Position numbers and translations under genes: made by a program
Assembly: GCF_024699945.1 (NCBI RefSeq)
Contig: NZ_JAJOMY010000001.1
Coordinates: forward strand, 558,001 to 622,000
Direction of reading: 5' to 3'
DNA length: 64,000 bases
Source of the DNA: Phenylobacterium sp. J426
GTDB lineage: Bacteria > Pseudomonadota > Alphaproteobacteria > Caulobacterales > Caulobacteraceae
The notes under the pieces: model-generated
What the model was told of the DNA's origin: nothing
Database searches by the model: none
What the model saw: the letters and a program-made list of their open reading frames with translations, nothing else
Shown: in pieces, positions 8,244-18,038 of the stretch
Position numbering within the stretch: position 1 is the first letter of the stretch
Layout of the letters: each line of letters begins with the position of its first letter

Positions 8244-8947
8244 GCCTTGGTCATGCGAACGCACGTGGGCGGCACCTGCTGGTGGTCGACGACGACGACC
8301 GCATCCGCGACCTGCTGAAGGCCTACCTCAGCCGCGCCGGCTTCCGGGTGACCGCGGCTTCGGGCGGGGCGCCGGCCCGCCGCCTGCTGGAGACGCTGGA
8401 CTTCGACCTCGCCGTCTTCGACGTGATGATGCCCGGCGAGGACGGGTTCTCGCTGACCCGCTGGCTGCGCGACCAGCGCGGGCCGGCCGGCAAGACGCCC
8501 GTGCTGATGCTCACCGCCCGCGCCGAGTCCGGCGACCGCATCGAGGGGCTGAAGCTGGGGGCCGACGACTACCTGCCCAAGCCCTTCGAGCCGGAAGAGC
8601 TGCTGCTGCGGATCGAGGCCATCCTGCGGCGCGCCCAGGACCGGCCGGCGCCGACCGGCGTGCTCTCCCTTGGCCGTTGCCGCTTCGACGCCGAACGCGG
8701 TGAGCTGATTTCCGACGGCGAGGTGGTGCGGCTCACCGAAGCCGAGATCGGCTTGCTGCGCCAGCTCGCCCGCGCGCCACACGAGCCCGTCGATCGGCTG
8801 GAACTGGCCCGCGACAGCGTCGACCCGTCCGGCCGCGCCGTCGATGTCCAGGTCACCCGCCTGCGCCGCAAGATCGAGGAAGACCCCAAGGCTCCCCGCT
8901 ACCTGCAGACCGTGCGCGGGATAGGCTACCGCCTCGTTCCCGACTGA
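8240..8947 (+). CDS. petR: OmpR-family response regulator, PetR-like
   Basis: A 235-residue two-component response regulator. The receiver (about residues 12-125) has the acidic pair in LLVVDDDDRIRDLL, the phosphoacceptor Asp in FDVMMPGEDGF, Thr in LMLTAR and Lys in YLPKPFEPEEL. A C-terminal OmpR-type winged helix follows, ending DVQVTRLRRKIEEDPKAPRY and VRGIGYRLVPD. It overlaps the MarR gene by four bases and the sensor kinase by one, forming a three-gene operon. It is presumably phosphorylated by that kinase. The PetR name rests on the MarR neighbour and Caulobacterales convention; target genes are not visible. Confidence 0.88.
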   Translation: MSLGHANARGRHLLVVDDDDRIRDLLKAYLSRAGFRVTAASGGAPARRLLETLDFDLAVFDVMMPGEDGFSLTRWLRDQRGPAGKTPVLMLTARAESGDRIEGLKLGADDYLPKPFEPEELLLRIEAILRRAQDRPAPTGVLSLGRCRFDAERGELISDGEVVRLTEAEIGLLRQLARAPHEPVDRLELARDSVDPSGRAVDVQVTRLRRKIEEDPKAPRYLQTVRGIGYRLVPD

Positions 8948-10308
8948 TGAGCTCCACGTCCCTCACCCGTAGCCTGGGCCGCTGGTTTCGTCGTCGACTG
9001 CCCACCACCCTGTTCGGCCGCAGCCTGCTGATCATCGTGTTGCCGGTCGCGCTCATGCAGATCGCCGTCACCTACGTCTTTTTCGACGCGCATTGGCAGA
9101 CGGTGACCAGCCGCCTGTCCGAGGGTCTCGCCGGCGACATCGCCTGGGCGGTCGACAGCTACAAGGACGACCCCAGGCCCGACGCGTTCGACCGGCTGGC
9201 GCGGAGGGCCGAGGAATCCATGGGGCTCTCCTTCGCCCTGCAGACCGGCCGCACGCTGCCGGAGCGCCGACGCGAACCGCCGGTGATCTGGGAGCCGTTC
9301 TTCGCGCCCATCGACCGCTCCCTCGAGCGGGCGCTCTCCGAGCGGCTCGACGATCCCTTCTGGTTCGACACCACCCGCTACCCGGCCTATGTCGACATCC
9401 GCGTGGCCGTGCCCGGCGGGGTCATGCGCGTGCTGGCGCCGAGGGACCGGGCGTTCGCCACCCAGGGGCACATCTTCGTCCTCTGGATGACCGTGGCCAC
9501 GGTGCTTCTGACGGCCCTGGCGATCCTCTTCATCCGGAACCAGGTCCGCGCCATCGAGCGCCTCGCCAACGCCGCCGAGGCCTTCGGGCGGGGCGTCGAC
9601 CACCCCAGCTTCAAGCCCCAGGGCGCCAAGGAGGTCCGCCGCGCAGCCCGCGCCTTCCTCGACATGCGCGCGCGGATCCAGCGCCACATCGACCAGCGCA
9701 CGGCGCTCCTGGCCTCGGTCAGCCACGACCTGCGCACGCCGCTGACGCGCCTCAAGCTGGCGCTCGCGCTGGAGGAGACCGCCGGCGCCGCCGACATGAA
9801 GCGCGACCTCGCCGAGATGGAGCACATGATCGACGAGTACCTCGCCTTCGCGCGCGGCGAGGGCGGCGAGGCGCTGGAGTCGGCGCCTCTGCGCCGCCTG
9901 ATCGAGGACGTCAGCGCCGGCGCCGTCCGGGCGGGGGCGCAGGTGAAGGTCGCCGCCGATCCCGAGCTGGCCGTCCGGGTGCGGCCGAATGCGCTGAAGC
10001 GGGCCCTTGCCAACCTGATCATGAACGCCGCCTCCCACGGCCAGCGCGTCGAGGTGGCGGCCCGCGGGCGGCCGCAGGGCGGCGTGGAGATCGTCGTCGA
10101 CGACGACGGCCCAGGCATTCCGCCGGAACGTTACGAGGAGGCGTTCAAGGCCTTCGCCCGCCTGGACGACTCGCGCAACCAGAACACCAAGGGCGTGGGC
10201 CTCGGCCTCGCCATCGCCCGCGACGTGGCCCGCGGCCACGGCGGCGACATCACCCTCGACCGCTCGCCGCTGGGCGGTCTGCGCGCCATCGTCCGGCTCC
10301 CGGGTTAG
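8947..10308 (+). CDS. Membrane sensor histidine kinase, EnvZ-type
   Basis: A 453-residue kinase. Order: first transmembrane helix (about 25-47, FGRSLLIIVLPVALMQIAVT), a periplasmic sensor of about 130 residues, second helix (about 178-198, WMTVATVLLTALAILFI), HAMP, the H-box SVSHDLRTPLTRLKLALALE with the phosphoacceptor His, N-box NLIMNAASHGQ, G1 DDDGPGIP and G2 GVGLGLAIARDV. The ATG overlaps the response regulator stop (TGATG). This is the EnvZ/OmpR class, so it should phosphorylate the preceding regulator. The signal is unknown. The N-box has NAASHG instead of the more common NALRYA, still within family range. Confidence 0.9.
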   Translation: MSSTSLTRSLGRWFRRRLPTTLFGRSLLIIVLPVALMQIAVTYVFFDAHWQTVTSRLSEGLAGDIAWAVDSYKDDPRPDAFDRLARRAEESMGLSFALQTGRTLPERRREPPVIWEPFFAPIDRSLERALSERLDDPFWFDTTRYPAYVDIRVAVPGGVMRVLAPRDRAFATQGHIFVLWMTVATVLLTALAILFIRNQVRAIERLANAAEAFGRGVDHPSFKPQGAKEVRRAARAFLDMRARIQRHIDQRTALLASVSHDLRTPLTRLKLALALEETAGAADMKRDLAEMEHMIDEYLAFARGEGGEALESAPLRRLIEDVSAGAVRAGAQVKVAADPELAVRVRPNALKRALANLIMNAASHGQRVEVAARGRPQGGVEIVVDDDGPGIPPERYEEAFKAFARLDDSRNQNTKGVGLGLAIARDVARGHGGDITLDRSPLGGLRAIVRLPG

Positions 10309-10332
10309 TCTGCGCCCAAACGGAGGAACCCC

Positions 10333-10743
10333 ATGCGTCCGATCCTCGCCGCCGCCGCCCTCTCGCTGCTCGCCGCGCCCGCCTTGGCGGCCGATCCGGT
10401 CGAAGGCGAATGGCTGACCCAGGCCGGGACGGCCAAGGTCCGGATCGCGCCCTGCGCCGCCAACGGCGAGCGCATGTGCGGCACGGTCGTGTGGCTGAAG
10501 AATCCCGCCGTGAAGGACACCGAGAACCCGAACGCGGCGCTGCGCGACCGGCCTATCCTCGGCATGAACCTGATCCGCGACTTCAAGCCCTCGGCGCCAG
10601 GCAGGTGGACGGGCGGCAAGATCTACGATCCGGAGTCCGGCAAGACCTACGACTCGAAGATCAGCGCCCATGCGAACGGCACGCTGAAGGTCGAGGGCTG
10701 CGTCCTGGTGGTCTGCCGAGCTCAGACCTGGAAGAAGAGCTAG
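10333..10743 (+). CDS. DUF2147 secreted protein
   Basis: A 136-residue exported protein. A Sec signal peptide is evident (MRPILAAAALSLLAAPALA, cleavage after ALA), followed by DPVEGEWLTQAGTAKVRI, the GTVVWLKNPA stretch and GGKIYDPESGKTYDSKIS, which is the DUF2147 core of about 115 residues. Two Cys pairs (APCAANGERMCG and GCVLVVCR) could form periplasmic disulfides. DUF2147 is a lipocalin-like beta-barrel family of unknown function. AGGAAC before the ATG serves as ribosome binding site. Its stop overlaps the convergent proC stop. Confidence 0.88.
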   Translation: MRPILAAAALSLLAAPALAADPVEGEWLTQAGTAKVRIAPCAANGERMCGTVVWLKNPAVKDTENPNAALRDRPILGMNLIRDFKPSAPGRWTGGKIYDPESGKTYDSKISAHANGTLKVEGCVLVVCRAQTWKKS

Positions 10744-11540
10744 CCTCCCAGCGCCTTGGACCGCCGCACGGCCGCGCCCACGGCTTCGCGGAGCAGGTCG
10801 GGCAGACCGCCCCTGCCGGCCAGCAGGACATTGAGCGCCGCTTCCGTGGTGCCGCCGGGCGAGGTCACCTGCCGACGCAGCTCGGCGGGATCCTCGCCGG
10901 TCTGGTCGAGCAGCGCCGCGGCCCCGGTCAAGGTCGAGCGGGCGAGCCGCCTGGCGTCCTCGGCCGACAGGCCGGCCGCCGCGCCCGCGCCCTCCAGCGC
11001 TTCGATGAAGGCGTAGAGGTAGGCTGGAGCCGAGCCCGAAACGGCGGTCGCCGCATGCATCTGCGCCTCGTCCGTCAGGTCGACCACCGCGCCCAACGGC
11101 TCGAACAGCGCGTGGGCGCGCGCGAGCGCCGCCGGATCGTCGGCGAAGAGGCTGGCCGTACCCTGGCCGATGGCCGCCGCCGTCGTCGGCATGACCCGGG
11201 CGACCGGCCGGCCGGCGAACGCCTGGGAGATGTCGGCGGCCTTCACCCCGGCGGCGATCGAGACGATCACCGCGTCTTGTGAAAGCCAAGAGACGGTCTC
11301 GGCCGCCGCGTCCCGCCACAGCTGGGGCTTCACGGCCAGCACGACGGTCCTGGCGCGGGCCAAATCGCCGTCAGCGGGGTTCAGGAGGGCGCCGGCCTCG
11401 GCCGCCGCCAGCGCCGAAGCGCCCGGCTGCGGATCGCGGATCATCAGGTCGGACGGCGGAAACGCGCCGGCGGCGCGCCAGCCCTCCAGCATGGCGCCGC
11501 CCATCCGGCCCGCGCCCAACATCAGGATCGGTGTGATCAT
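10740..11540 (-). CDS. proC: Pyrroline-5-carboxylate reductase
   Basis: A 266-residue enzyme that makes the last step of proline synthesis, reducing pyrroline-5-carboxylate with NAD(P)H. The dinucleotide fold starts LMLGAGRMGGAMLEGW; VVLAVKPQ and VSIAAGV follow. The family signatures VRVMPTTAAAIGQG, AVSGSAPAYLYAFIEAL and the active-site QVTSPGGTTEAAL are all present. The length is normal. It starts at ATG 11540, and its stop overlaps the stop of the DUF2147 gene on the other strand. Nothing unusual. Confidence 0.95.
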   Translation of the reverse strand: MITPILMLGAGRMGGAMLEGWRAAGAFPPSDLMIRDPQPGASALAAAEAGALLNPADGDLARARTVVLAVKPQLWRDAAAETVSWLSQDAVIVSIAAGVKAADISQAFAGRPVARVMPTTAAAIGQGTASLFADDPAALARAHALFEPLGAVVDLTDEAQMHAATAVSGSAPAYLYAFIEALEGAGAAAGLSAEDARRLARSTLTGAAALLDQTGEDPAELRRQVTSPGGTTEAALNVLLAGRGGLPDLLREAVGAAVRRSKALGG

Positions 11541-11583
11541 CAGGGGCGAACCTAACGGCCGCGCCCCCGATGCGCGAGCGGCA

Positions 11584-12087
11584 TCAGGCCTCGCCGACAG
11601 TCTCGAACATGCAGGCCGCGATCGCCTCCTGCGGGCTCTTGGCGCCGCGCAGCATGAAGTCGAAGGCCGGGAAGAAGCGGTCGCCCGCCTCGACGGCCAC
11701 GTCGATCATCGCCGCCGCCTGGGCGAGGCTCGGCTGCTCCCCCGTCATCAGCGCCATGCCGTGCCGGAAGATGATCTCGCCGTCCTCCCAGAGCTCGTAG
11801 TGGCCAAGCCAGACCCGCGGGTTGATCGCCGCGATCAGCTCCTGGGCCGCCTGCCGCCGCTCCTTGGGGACCGCGAGGTCCATCGAAAGGCAGAGCTGCA
11901 GGGTCTCGCCCTCGGGCCGCCACGCGAACCAGAGCTCGTAGTCCTTCCAGTCGCCGGCGAGGGTGAAGGCGAGGTCACCGTCTTCCGTGCGGTCGAAGGG
12001 CAGGTTCTCGGCGGTCAGCACGTGCTCGACCACATCGAGCGGATCGTTGGAAAGCAGGACGGTTTCGTCCGACAGGGAGGTGTCCAA
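11584..12087 (-). CDS. YbjN domain-containing protein
   Basis: A 167-residue cytosolic-looking protein matching the YbjN/DUF1821 family seen in Caulobacterales beside proC. Visible: the N-terminal half NDPLDVVEHVLTAENLPFDR, DYELWFAWRPEGETLQLCLS, then a helical C-terminal half with AAMIDVAVEAGDRFFPAFDF. YbjN proteins have a type III secretion chaperone-like fold; in E. coli YbjN affects motility and stress, but no biochemical activity is agreed. It is 43 bases upstream of proC on the same strand and may be co-transcribed with it. Confidence 0.82.
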   Translation of the reverse strand: MDTSLSDETVLLSNDPLDVVEHVLTAENLPFDRTEDGDLAFTLAGDWKDYELWFAWRPEGETLQLCLSMDLAVPKERRQAAQELIAAINPRVWLGHYELWEDGEIIFRHGMALMTGEQPSLAQAAAMIDVAVEAGDRFFPAFDFMLRGAKSPQEAIAACMFETVGEA

Positions 12088-12231
12088 TTCAGAACCCCTT
12101 TCGCTGCGGGCGGGGGACGGAGATCCGCCCCCGAATCGCCAGCGATACTGAAGGTAATCCGCTTCGCGGCGCGGCCGTCACCTCGTTATTGCGACGCTTG
12201 GCCACGGCGGGCGTGTTGTGCACAGGAAGCG

Positions 12232-12501
12232 TCAGGCGTCGCCGCCTTTCGGCGCACGCCTGGGCGTGGCCGGGGCCGCGTCGGCCGCGGCGCGCAGCGC
12301 TTCGACCTCGAGGCGAAGCGCGGCGAGTTCGGCTTTCAGGGCGTCGAAGTCTTCGCGACGGACGAGGTCGAGTTCGGCGGCGATGCGGTCGGCCTGGCTG
12401 CGGAAGGCCGCCTTGGCCTCTTCGCCGGCGGCCTGGGCCATGCCCATGGCGGCGGTGGTCAGCTTCGCGAGTTCGTCGAGGATCGGGTTCTGGGTCTGCA
12501 T
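12232..12501 (-). CDS. UbiK-like accessory factor (BMFP domain, YqiC)
   Basis: An 89-residue, almost all-helical protein: MQTQNPILDELAKLTTAAMG, then an amphipathic coiled coil (FRSQADRIAAELDLVRREDF, DALKAELAALRLEVEALRAA) and a basic tail. This is the membrane fusogenic/UbiK family; E. coli UbiK assists late ubiquinone synthesis by binding UbiJ, and related proteins self-assemble through the coiled coil. It is divergent from lgt with about 120 bases between starts. In alphaproteobacteria the link to ubiquinone is inferred only from homology. Confidence 0.85.
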   Translation of the reverse strand: MQTQNPILDELAKLTTAAMGMAQAAGEEAKAAFRSQADRIAAELDLVRREDFDALKAELAALRLEVEALRAAADAAPATPRRAPKGGDA

Positions 12502-12620
12502 TCTGTGTCGTTCTGGGGCGGCGGAGGCCGTCCCTCGTCCTCTATATGGCCCTTCGGGGGTCGAAAGCGAAGGGCTTCTCGTCTAACACCCGGAACACCA
12601 ACGCCGGAGCTGCCAAAACC

Positions 12621-13500
12621 GTGCCGTTTCCCGAATTCGATCCTGTCCTGGTCCAGCTGGGCCCCATCGCCATCCGCTGGTACGCCCTGGCCTATGTGGC
12701 CGGCATCCTGCTGGGCTGGCGCTACGCCGTCGCCATCGTTCGGAACCCGAAGCTGTGGGCGCACCGCCCGCCGCCCGTCACCAGCGAGCAGATCGACGAC
12801 TTCGTGCTGTGGGTGACGCTGGCCATCATCATCGGCGGCCGGCTGGGCCATGTGATCTTCTACACACCCGAGCTGATCTGGACCGAGCCGCTGCGGATCC
12901 TTCAGATCTGGGAAGGCGGCATGAGCTTCCACGGCGGCGCCCTGGGCGTCCTCCTGGCCATCCTCCTGTTCGCGCGGCGCAACGGGATCGACCTTTTCCG
13001 GCTGGGCGACATCGTGACCGCCGTGGCCCCGATCGGCATCTTCTTCGGTCGGGTCGCGAACTTCATCAACGGAGAGCTCTGGGGGGCGCCCCACGGACGT
13101 CCCCTGGGGGATCCGCTTCTGCAATCAGAAGATCATCGACACGCTGGGCTGGTGCCCGGCGGGCGACGTCGTCCGCCATCCGAGCCAGCTTTATGAGGCC
13201 GCGCTGGAGGGCGTGATCCTGTTCCTGCTGCTCAGGTGGGCGACCCATGGCGCGAAGCTGCTGAATCGCCGCGGCGTCGTCGCGGGCCTCTTCTTCGCCT
13301 TCTATGGCCTCGTCCGGATCGGCCTGGAGAACGTGCGCCAGCCCGACGCCGGCCTCGAGAACCTGCCGCTGGGCCTGACCATGGGCATCTATCTCTCGAT
13401 CCCGATGCTGGCCTTCGGCCTGTGGCTGATCTGGCGCGGCATGCGCGAGCCGCTGCCCCCCGCCTCGGAGACGCCGCGCCAGGCCCATGCCCCTGCTTGA
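12621..13500 (+). CDS. lgt: Prolipoprotein diacylglyceryl transferase, one frameshift
   Basis: Inner-membrane enzyme that moves diacylglycerol from phosphatidylglycerol to the lipobox Cys of prolipoproteins; about 292 residues when corrected. Multi-span with the family motifs IRWYALAYVAGILLGW, GGRLGHVIFY, SFHGGALG and the signature GRVANFINGELWG. The reading then breaks at the G6 run 13081-13086, where one G seems extra; after correction it reads RPTDVPWGIRFCN and continues to HPSQLYEA and the C-terminal spans. The GTG at 12621 (MPFPEFDPVLVQLGPIAIRW) has GGAG about 12 bases upstream. Since Lgt is normally essential, a sequence error is the likeliest explanation. Its end overlaps the next gene by 14 bases. 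Confidence 0.9.
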
Positions 13501-14542
13501 GAAGCTGGCCGCGCAGATCGAGGCCGGCGGGCCGCTGAGCGTGGCCCAGTACATGACCGCCTGCCTGCACGATCCCGAGTTCGGCTACTACGCGACGCGG
13601 CCGGCCCTGGGCGAAGGCGGCGATTTCGTCACCGCGCCCCTCGTCAGCCAGATGTTCGGCGAGCTGATCGGCGTCTGGGCCGCGGTCGCCTGGCGCGAGA
13701 TGGGCGCGCCCGCCGGCGTGCGGCTCGTGGAGATGGGCCCGGGCGACGGCACGCTGATGAGCGACGCGCTGCGCGCCGCCCGCATCGCCCCGGGGTTCCT
13801 TGAGGCGGCGGATGTCTGGCTGGTCGAGACCTCCGGCCCGCTGCAGGACCTGCAGGCCGAGACGCTGGGCGAGCGGGTCCGCTGGGCGAAGTCGCTCGAC
13901 GAGGTTCCGGGCGGCGCGCCGCTGATCCTGGTGGCCAACGAGCTGCTGGACTGCCTGCCGGCCCGCCAGTTCGTCCGCACGGCCACGGGCTGGGCCGAGC
14001 AGCTCGTCGGCCTCGCGCCCACGGGCGGCCTGGCCTTCGGCCTCTCCGCCTCCCCGGCCGCCGGCCTGCTGCCGGACGCCCGCGAAGGCTCGGTCTTCGA
14101 GCAGTCGGCCGCACAGGAGGCCCTCGGCGCGGCGCTCGGCGCACGTCTCGTCCGTGACGGCGGCGTGGCGCTGCTGATCGACTACGGCCGCGACCAGCCG
14201 GGTTTCGGCGACACCCTGCAGGCGCTGAAGGGCCACGAGAAGGTCGATCCCCTGGCCTGCCCCGGCGAGGCCGACCTCACCGTGCACGCCGACTTCCCCG
14301 CCGTGATGGCCGCCGCCCAAAGGGAGGGCGCGGAGACCGCGATCCTGACCCAGGGAGCCTTCCTGGCCAGGCTGGGTGTCGGCGAGCGCGCCGAGGCCCT
14401 GGTCAGGGCGCGACCCGACAAGGCCACGGTCATAGGCCGCCAGCTGAACCGTCTCGTCGCCGCCGACCAGATGGGCGAGCTCTTCAAAGTCTGCTGCATC
14501 CATGCGCCGGGCTGGACGCCGCCCGCGTTCGAGGAGGAATAG
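13487..14542 (+). CDS. Class I SAM-dependent methyltransferase, MidA/NDUFAF7 family
   Basis: A 351-residue protein of the DUF185/Methyltransf_28 family. The start MPLLEKLAAQIEAGGPLSVA and YMTACLHDPEFGYYATR are typical, followed by GGDFVTAPLVSQMFGELIG, the SAM-binding VEMGPGDGTLMSD and ANELLDCLPARQF. Mitochondrial NDUFAF7/MidA methylates an arginine of complex I subunit NDUFS2; bacterial homologues probably act on a related target, which I infer only. The gene overlaps the end of lgt and is followed after four bases by pgeF, so lgt-midA-pgeF form an operon. No defects seen. Confidence 0.9.
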   Translation: MPLLEKLAAQIEAGGPLSVAQYMTACLHDPEFGYYATRPALGEGGDFVTAPLVSQMFGELIGVWAAVAWREMGAPAGVRLVEMGPGDGTLMSDALRAARIAPGFLEAADVWLVETSGPLQDLQAETLGERVRWAKSLDEVPGGAPLILVANELLDCLPARQFVRTATGWAEQLVGLAPTGGLAFGLSASPAAGLLPDAREGSVFEQSAAQEALGAALGARLVRDGGVALLIDYGRDQPGFGDTLQALKGHEKVDPLACPGEADLTVHADFPAVMAAAQREGAETAILTQGAFLARLGVGERAEALVRARPDKATVIGRQLNRLVAADQMGELFKVCCIHAPGWTPPAFEEE

Positions 14543-14546
14543 CGCG

Positions 14547-15311
14547 ATGAGCCCGCCGCCCGTCCTCACCTCCCCGCTCCTGGACCTGCCCGGCGTCCGG
14601 CACGCCTTCTTCACCCGCCGGGGCGGCGTCTCGGAGGGCGTCTACGCGAGCCTCAACGTCGGGGTGGGCTCCAGGGACGATCCGGACGCCGTCCTGGAGA
14701 ACCGCCGCCGGGCGGCGGATCGCCTGAAGGGGACCCTCGTCACGGCCTACCAGGTCCATTCGGCCACGGCGCTCGTCGCCGACGGCCCCTGGCCGGCCGG
14801 GCCGCCTCAGGCCGACGCGGTGGTCAGCGCCACGCCGGGCGTGATCTGCGGCGCATTGTCGGCGGACTGCGCCCCCATCCTGATGGTCGATCCCGACGCC
14901 CGCGTCGTGGCCGCGGCTCACGCAGGCTGGAAAGGCGCGCTCACCGGCGTCGCCGAGGCCGCGATCGCCCGGATGGAGGGCCTGGGCGCCCGCCGCGACA
15001 ACATCCGCGCCGCGGTCGGCCCGTGCATCGGCCCCGAGTCTTACGAGGTGGGCCTGGAGTTCGCACACCGCTTCCTGCAGGCCGACCGCGGCTATGCGAA
15101 GTTCTTCCATTCCGGCCGCACGGACGACAAGCGCATGTTCGACCTGCCGGGCTTCGTGCTGGCGCGGCTCAAGGCCGCCGGCGTCCGGAAATGCGAGTGG
15201 ATTGGCCGCGACACCTGCGCCGAGCCGGACGACTTCTTCTCCAATCGCCGGGCGTTCAGGCAGGACGAACCCGACTACGGCCGCCTTCTCTCGGCGATCG
15301 TGCTCGCCTAG
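14547..15311 (+). CDS. pgeF: Peptidoglycan editing factor PgeF / purine nucleoside phosphorylase (laccase domain)
   Basis: A 254-residue member of the YfiH/DUF152 family. Motifs: FFTRRGGVSEGVYASLNVG, the QVHSA loop, SADCAPIL, AAHAGWKGALTG and GPCIGPESYEVG, which carry the His/Cys zinc ligands. Family members act as purine nucleoside phosphorylases and adenosine deaminases, and in E. coli YfiH edits incorrectly built peptidoglycan precursors. Start ATG 14547 (MSPPPVLTSPLL) follows the methyltransferase stop by four bases. The ending SNRRAFRQDEPDYGRLLSAI is typical. Assignment to the family is secure; which activity matters here is not visible. Confidence 0.92.
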   Translation: MSPPPVLTSPLLDLPGVRHAFFTRRGGVSEGVYASLNVGVGSRDDPDAVLENRRRAADRLKGTLVTAYQVHSATALVADGPWPAGPPQADAVVSATPGVICGALSADCAPILMVDPDARVVAAAHAGWKGALTGVAEAAIARMEGLGARRDNIRAAVGPCIGPESYEVGLEFAHRFLQADRGYAKFFHSGRTDDKRMFDLPGFVLARLKAAGVRKCEWIGRDTCAEPDDFFSNRRAFRQDEPDYGRLLSAIVLA

Positions 15312-15317
15312 GCGTTT

Positions 15318-16836
15318 TCAGCCAGCCTCCCCCAATTCGCCGCGCAGGCGCTTCATCGCCCCGATGAACGGATGATCGGTCGCCGGCGAGGGCCTTGGCT
15401 CAGAGATCAGCTCGGCTCGCAGGCCATCCTCCTCCCAGGTCAGATCGAGGCGCCCCTCCAGCTCGGTGGCCAGGCGGCCCATGAGCCTCGAGCCGAACCC
15501 CCGGCGCTGAGGCGGGCTGACCGGAGGACCGCCGGACTCTCGCCAGGTCAGCCGCCAGCCTGCGGGTTGAACCCGGCTCCATTCGACGGCCACCCGGCCC
15601 GTCGGGGCGGAAAGCCCCCCCATACTTGAGCGCGTTTGTCGCCAGCTCGTGGAGGATCATGCTCAGGGGCTGCACCTGCTCAGGACGAAGCTCCACCTCG
15701 GGGCCGGCCGCGGTCCATTGCTCGCGCGGCGCGGCGGACGACAGCTCCTGGGCCACCACGTCCGCCACCCACCCGCCCTGCCACTGCCTCTGCGACAGCG
15801 ACGCCTGCGCCCTGGCGAGGGCGTCGATGCGGCCCGAGACCACGGCCTTGAACCTCTGCGGCTCGGCGGCTTCGGTCAGGCGCACCATCGATTGCACGAC
15901 CGTCAGGGCGTTCCGCGCCCGGTGGTCCACTTCCCGCATCAGCAGGTCGCGGGTCTCTTCGCTGCGGCGCTTCTCGTCCACATCCTGGGCGATCGCCACG
16001 AAATGGTCGGGATCCCCGCCGGCCGTCCGCGCGAGGCTCACCGTCAGATCGACCCAGATGCTGCGCCCATCGCTGCGGATATAGCGCTTCTCCATGGTGT
16101 AGGAGCCGATCCGGCCGGCCAGGAGATCGCTGAGATGAGCGAGATCGGCGTCGAGGTCCTCGGGATGGGTGATCCGCTGGAAGCCCCCCTTGAGCAGTTC
16201 CTCCCGGCGCCAGCCCGCGATCTGGCAGAAGCTCTCGTTCACCTCGAGAAAGGTCCCGTCCAGCGCGACGCGGGCGATCCCGACGGCGGCGTTCTCGAAG
16301 ATCGAGCGCAGACGCGCCTCGCTGCGGTGGACCTCCTCGAGCAGGCGCGACTGCTGACGCTGGTGTTCCTCCATCCGCACCATGGACGCCATCGCCGCGC
16401 GCGCCTCGACCAGGGCGGCGTCGCGCTCGTCGATCCGCGCCTGCATCGCCGCAGTGGACGGAATGGCGATCGCCTTCGGAAGGAGAGGCCATAGGGCGAC
16501 TGCGGTGACGATAGAGGCGAGAGCGGTCGCGGCCTTGATGAGCGCCTCGATCCCGTAGTCGGGATTCCACAGCGTCCAGACCATCATGAAGTGGGTGACG
16601 CCGCACAACATGATGAACAGGACGAACAGCCACACCGCCCATCCGAACCGGACGTCGCGGCGGTGATAGAGGAAGACGCCCAGCGCCAGCGGGATCGAGA
16701 AGTAGGCGAGACCGATCAGCACGTCCGAGATGGCGTGGGTCCAGATGAGCTCCGGCCGCCACAGCAGGCAGATCCCGTGGGGGTTCAGCGAGGCCGTTTC
16801 GAAGAACGGCCGCAGAGCCTCGATTGGATTGAGCAC
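15318..16836 (-). CDS. HWE-type sensor histidine kinase with ethylene-receptor-like membrane domain and PAS, one frameshift
   Basis: About 505 residues after correction. Residues 32-110 form three transmembrane helices that match the ethylene-binding domain of plant ETR1 without gaps (constant offset 13): Asp38 in ISDVLIGLAYFSIP (ETR1 D25), Tyr45 (Y32), and Cys78 and His82 in FIMLCGVTHFM (copper ligands C65 and H69). A PAS domain follows (about 165-290, IFENAAVGIARVALDGTFLE to FVAIAQDVDEKRR). The kinase core has the H-box REVDHRARNALTVVQSMVRL, N-box HELATNALKYGG, and WRES in the G1 box, the His and W-x-E that define HWE kinases. One extra base at the C7 run 15615-15621 splits the last hundred residues. 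No receiver is attached. Divergent from prs. Confidence 0.88.
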
Positions 16837-16990
16837 GCCCCCAGCACCTCCGTTCAGCGAGCGAGGCCAAACCTGCAGCAGACCGGGCCGGCGTCATAGT
16901 GCGTAGTCCGCGGATCCGCGACGAGCCCCGCATATGGACTCTGCGGCCGCCGCTGCTACAAGCGCGCGCATCTAGACATATGGGGGTCCG

Positions 16991-17926
<936 letters not shown>

Positions 17927-18038
17927 GAGAACACGCGCCCCGGTCACGCTTGCTCAGCAAGAATTTACCCTTCAAGGGGCATCGTCGCCGGGGGGCACAT
18001 GATACGATCCGACCACTCGTAAGAGGGGGAGCCTCCTG

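Noticed and set aside
8926..11319. 797-codon antisense frame opposite the kinase and DUF2147 genes
   Set aside because: Same shadow effect, overlapping proC on the same strand and showing no family signature.
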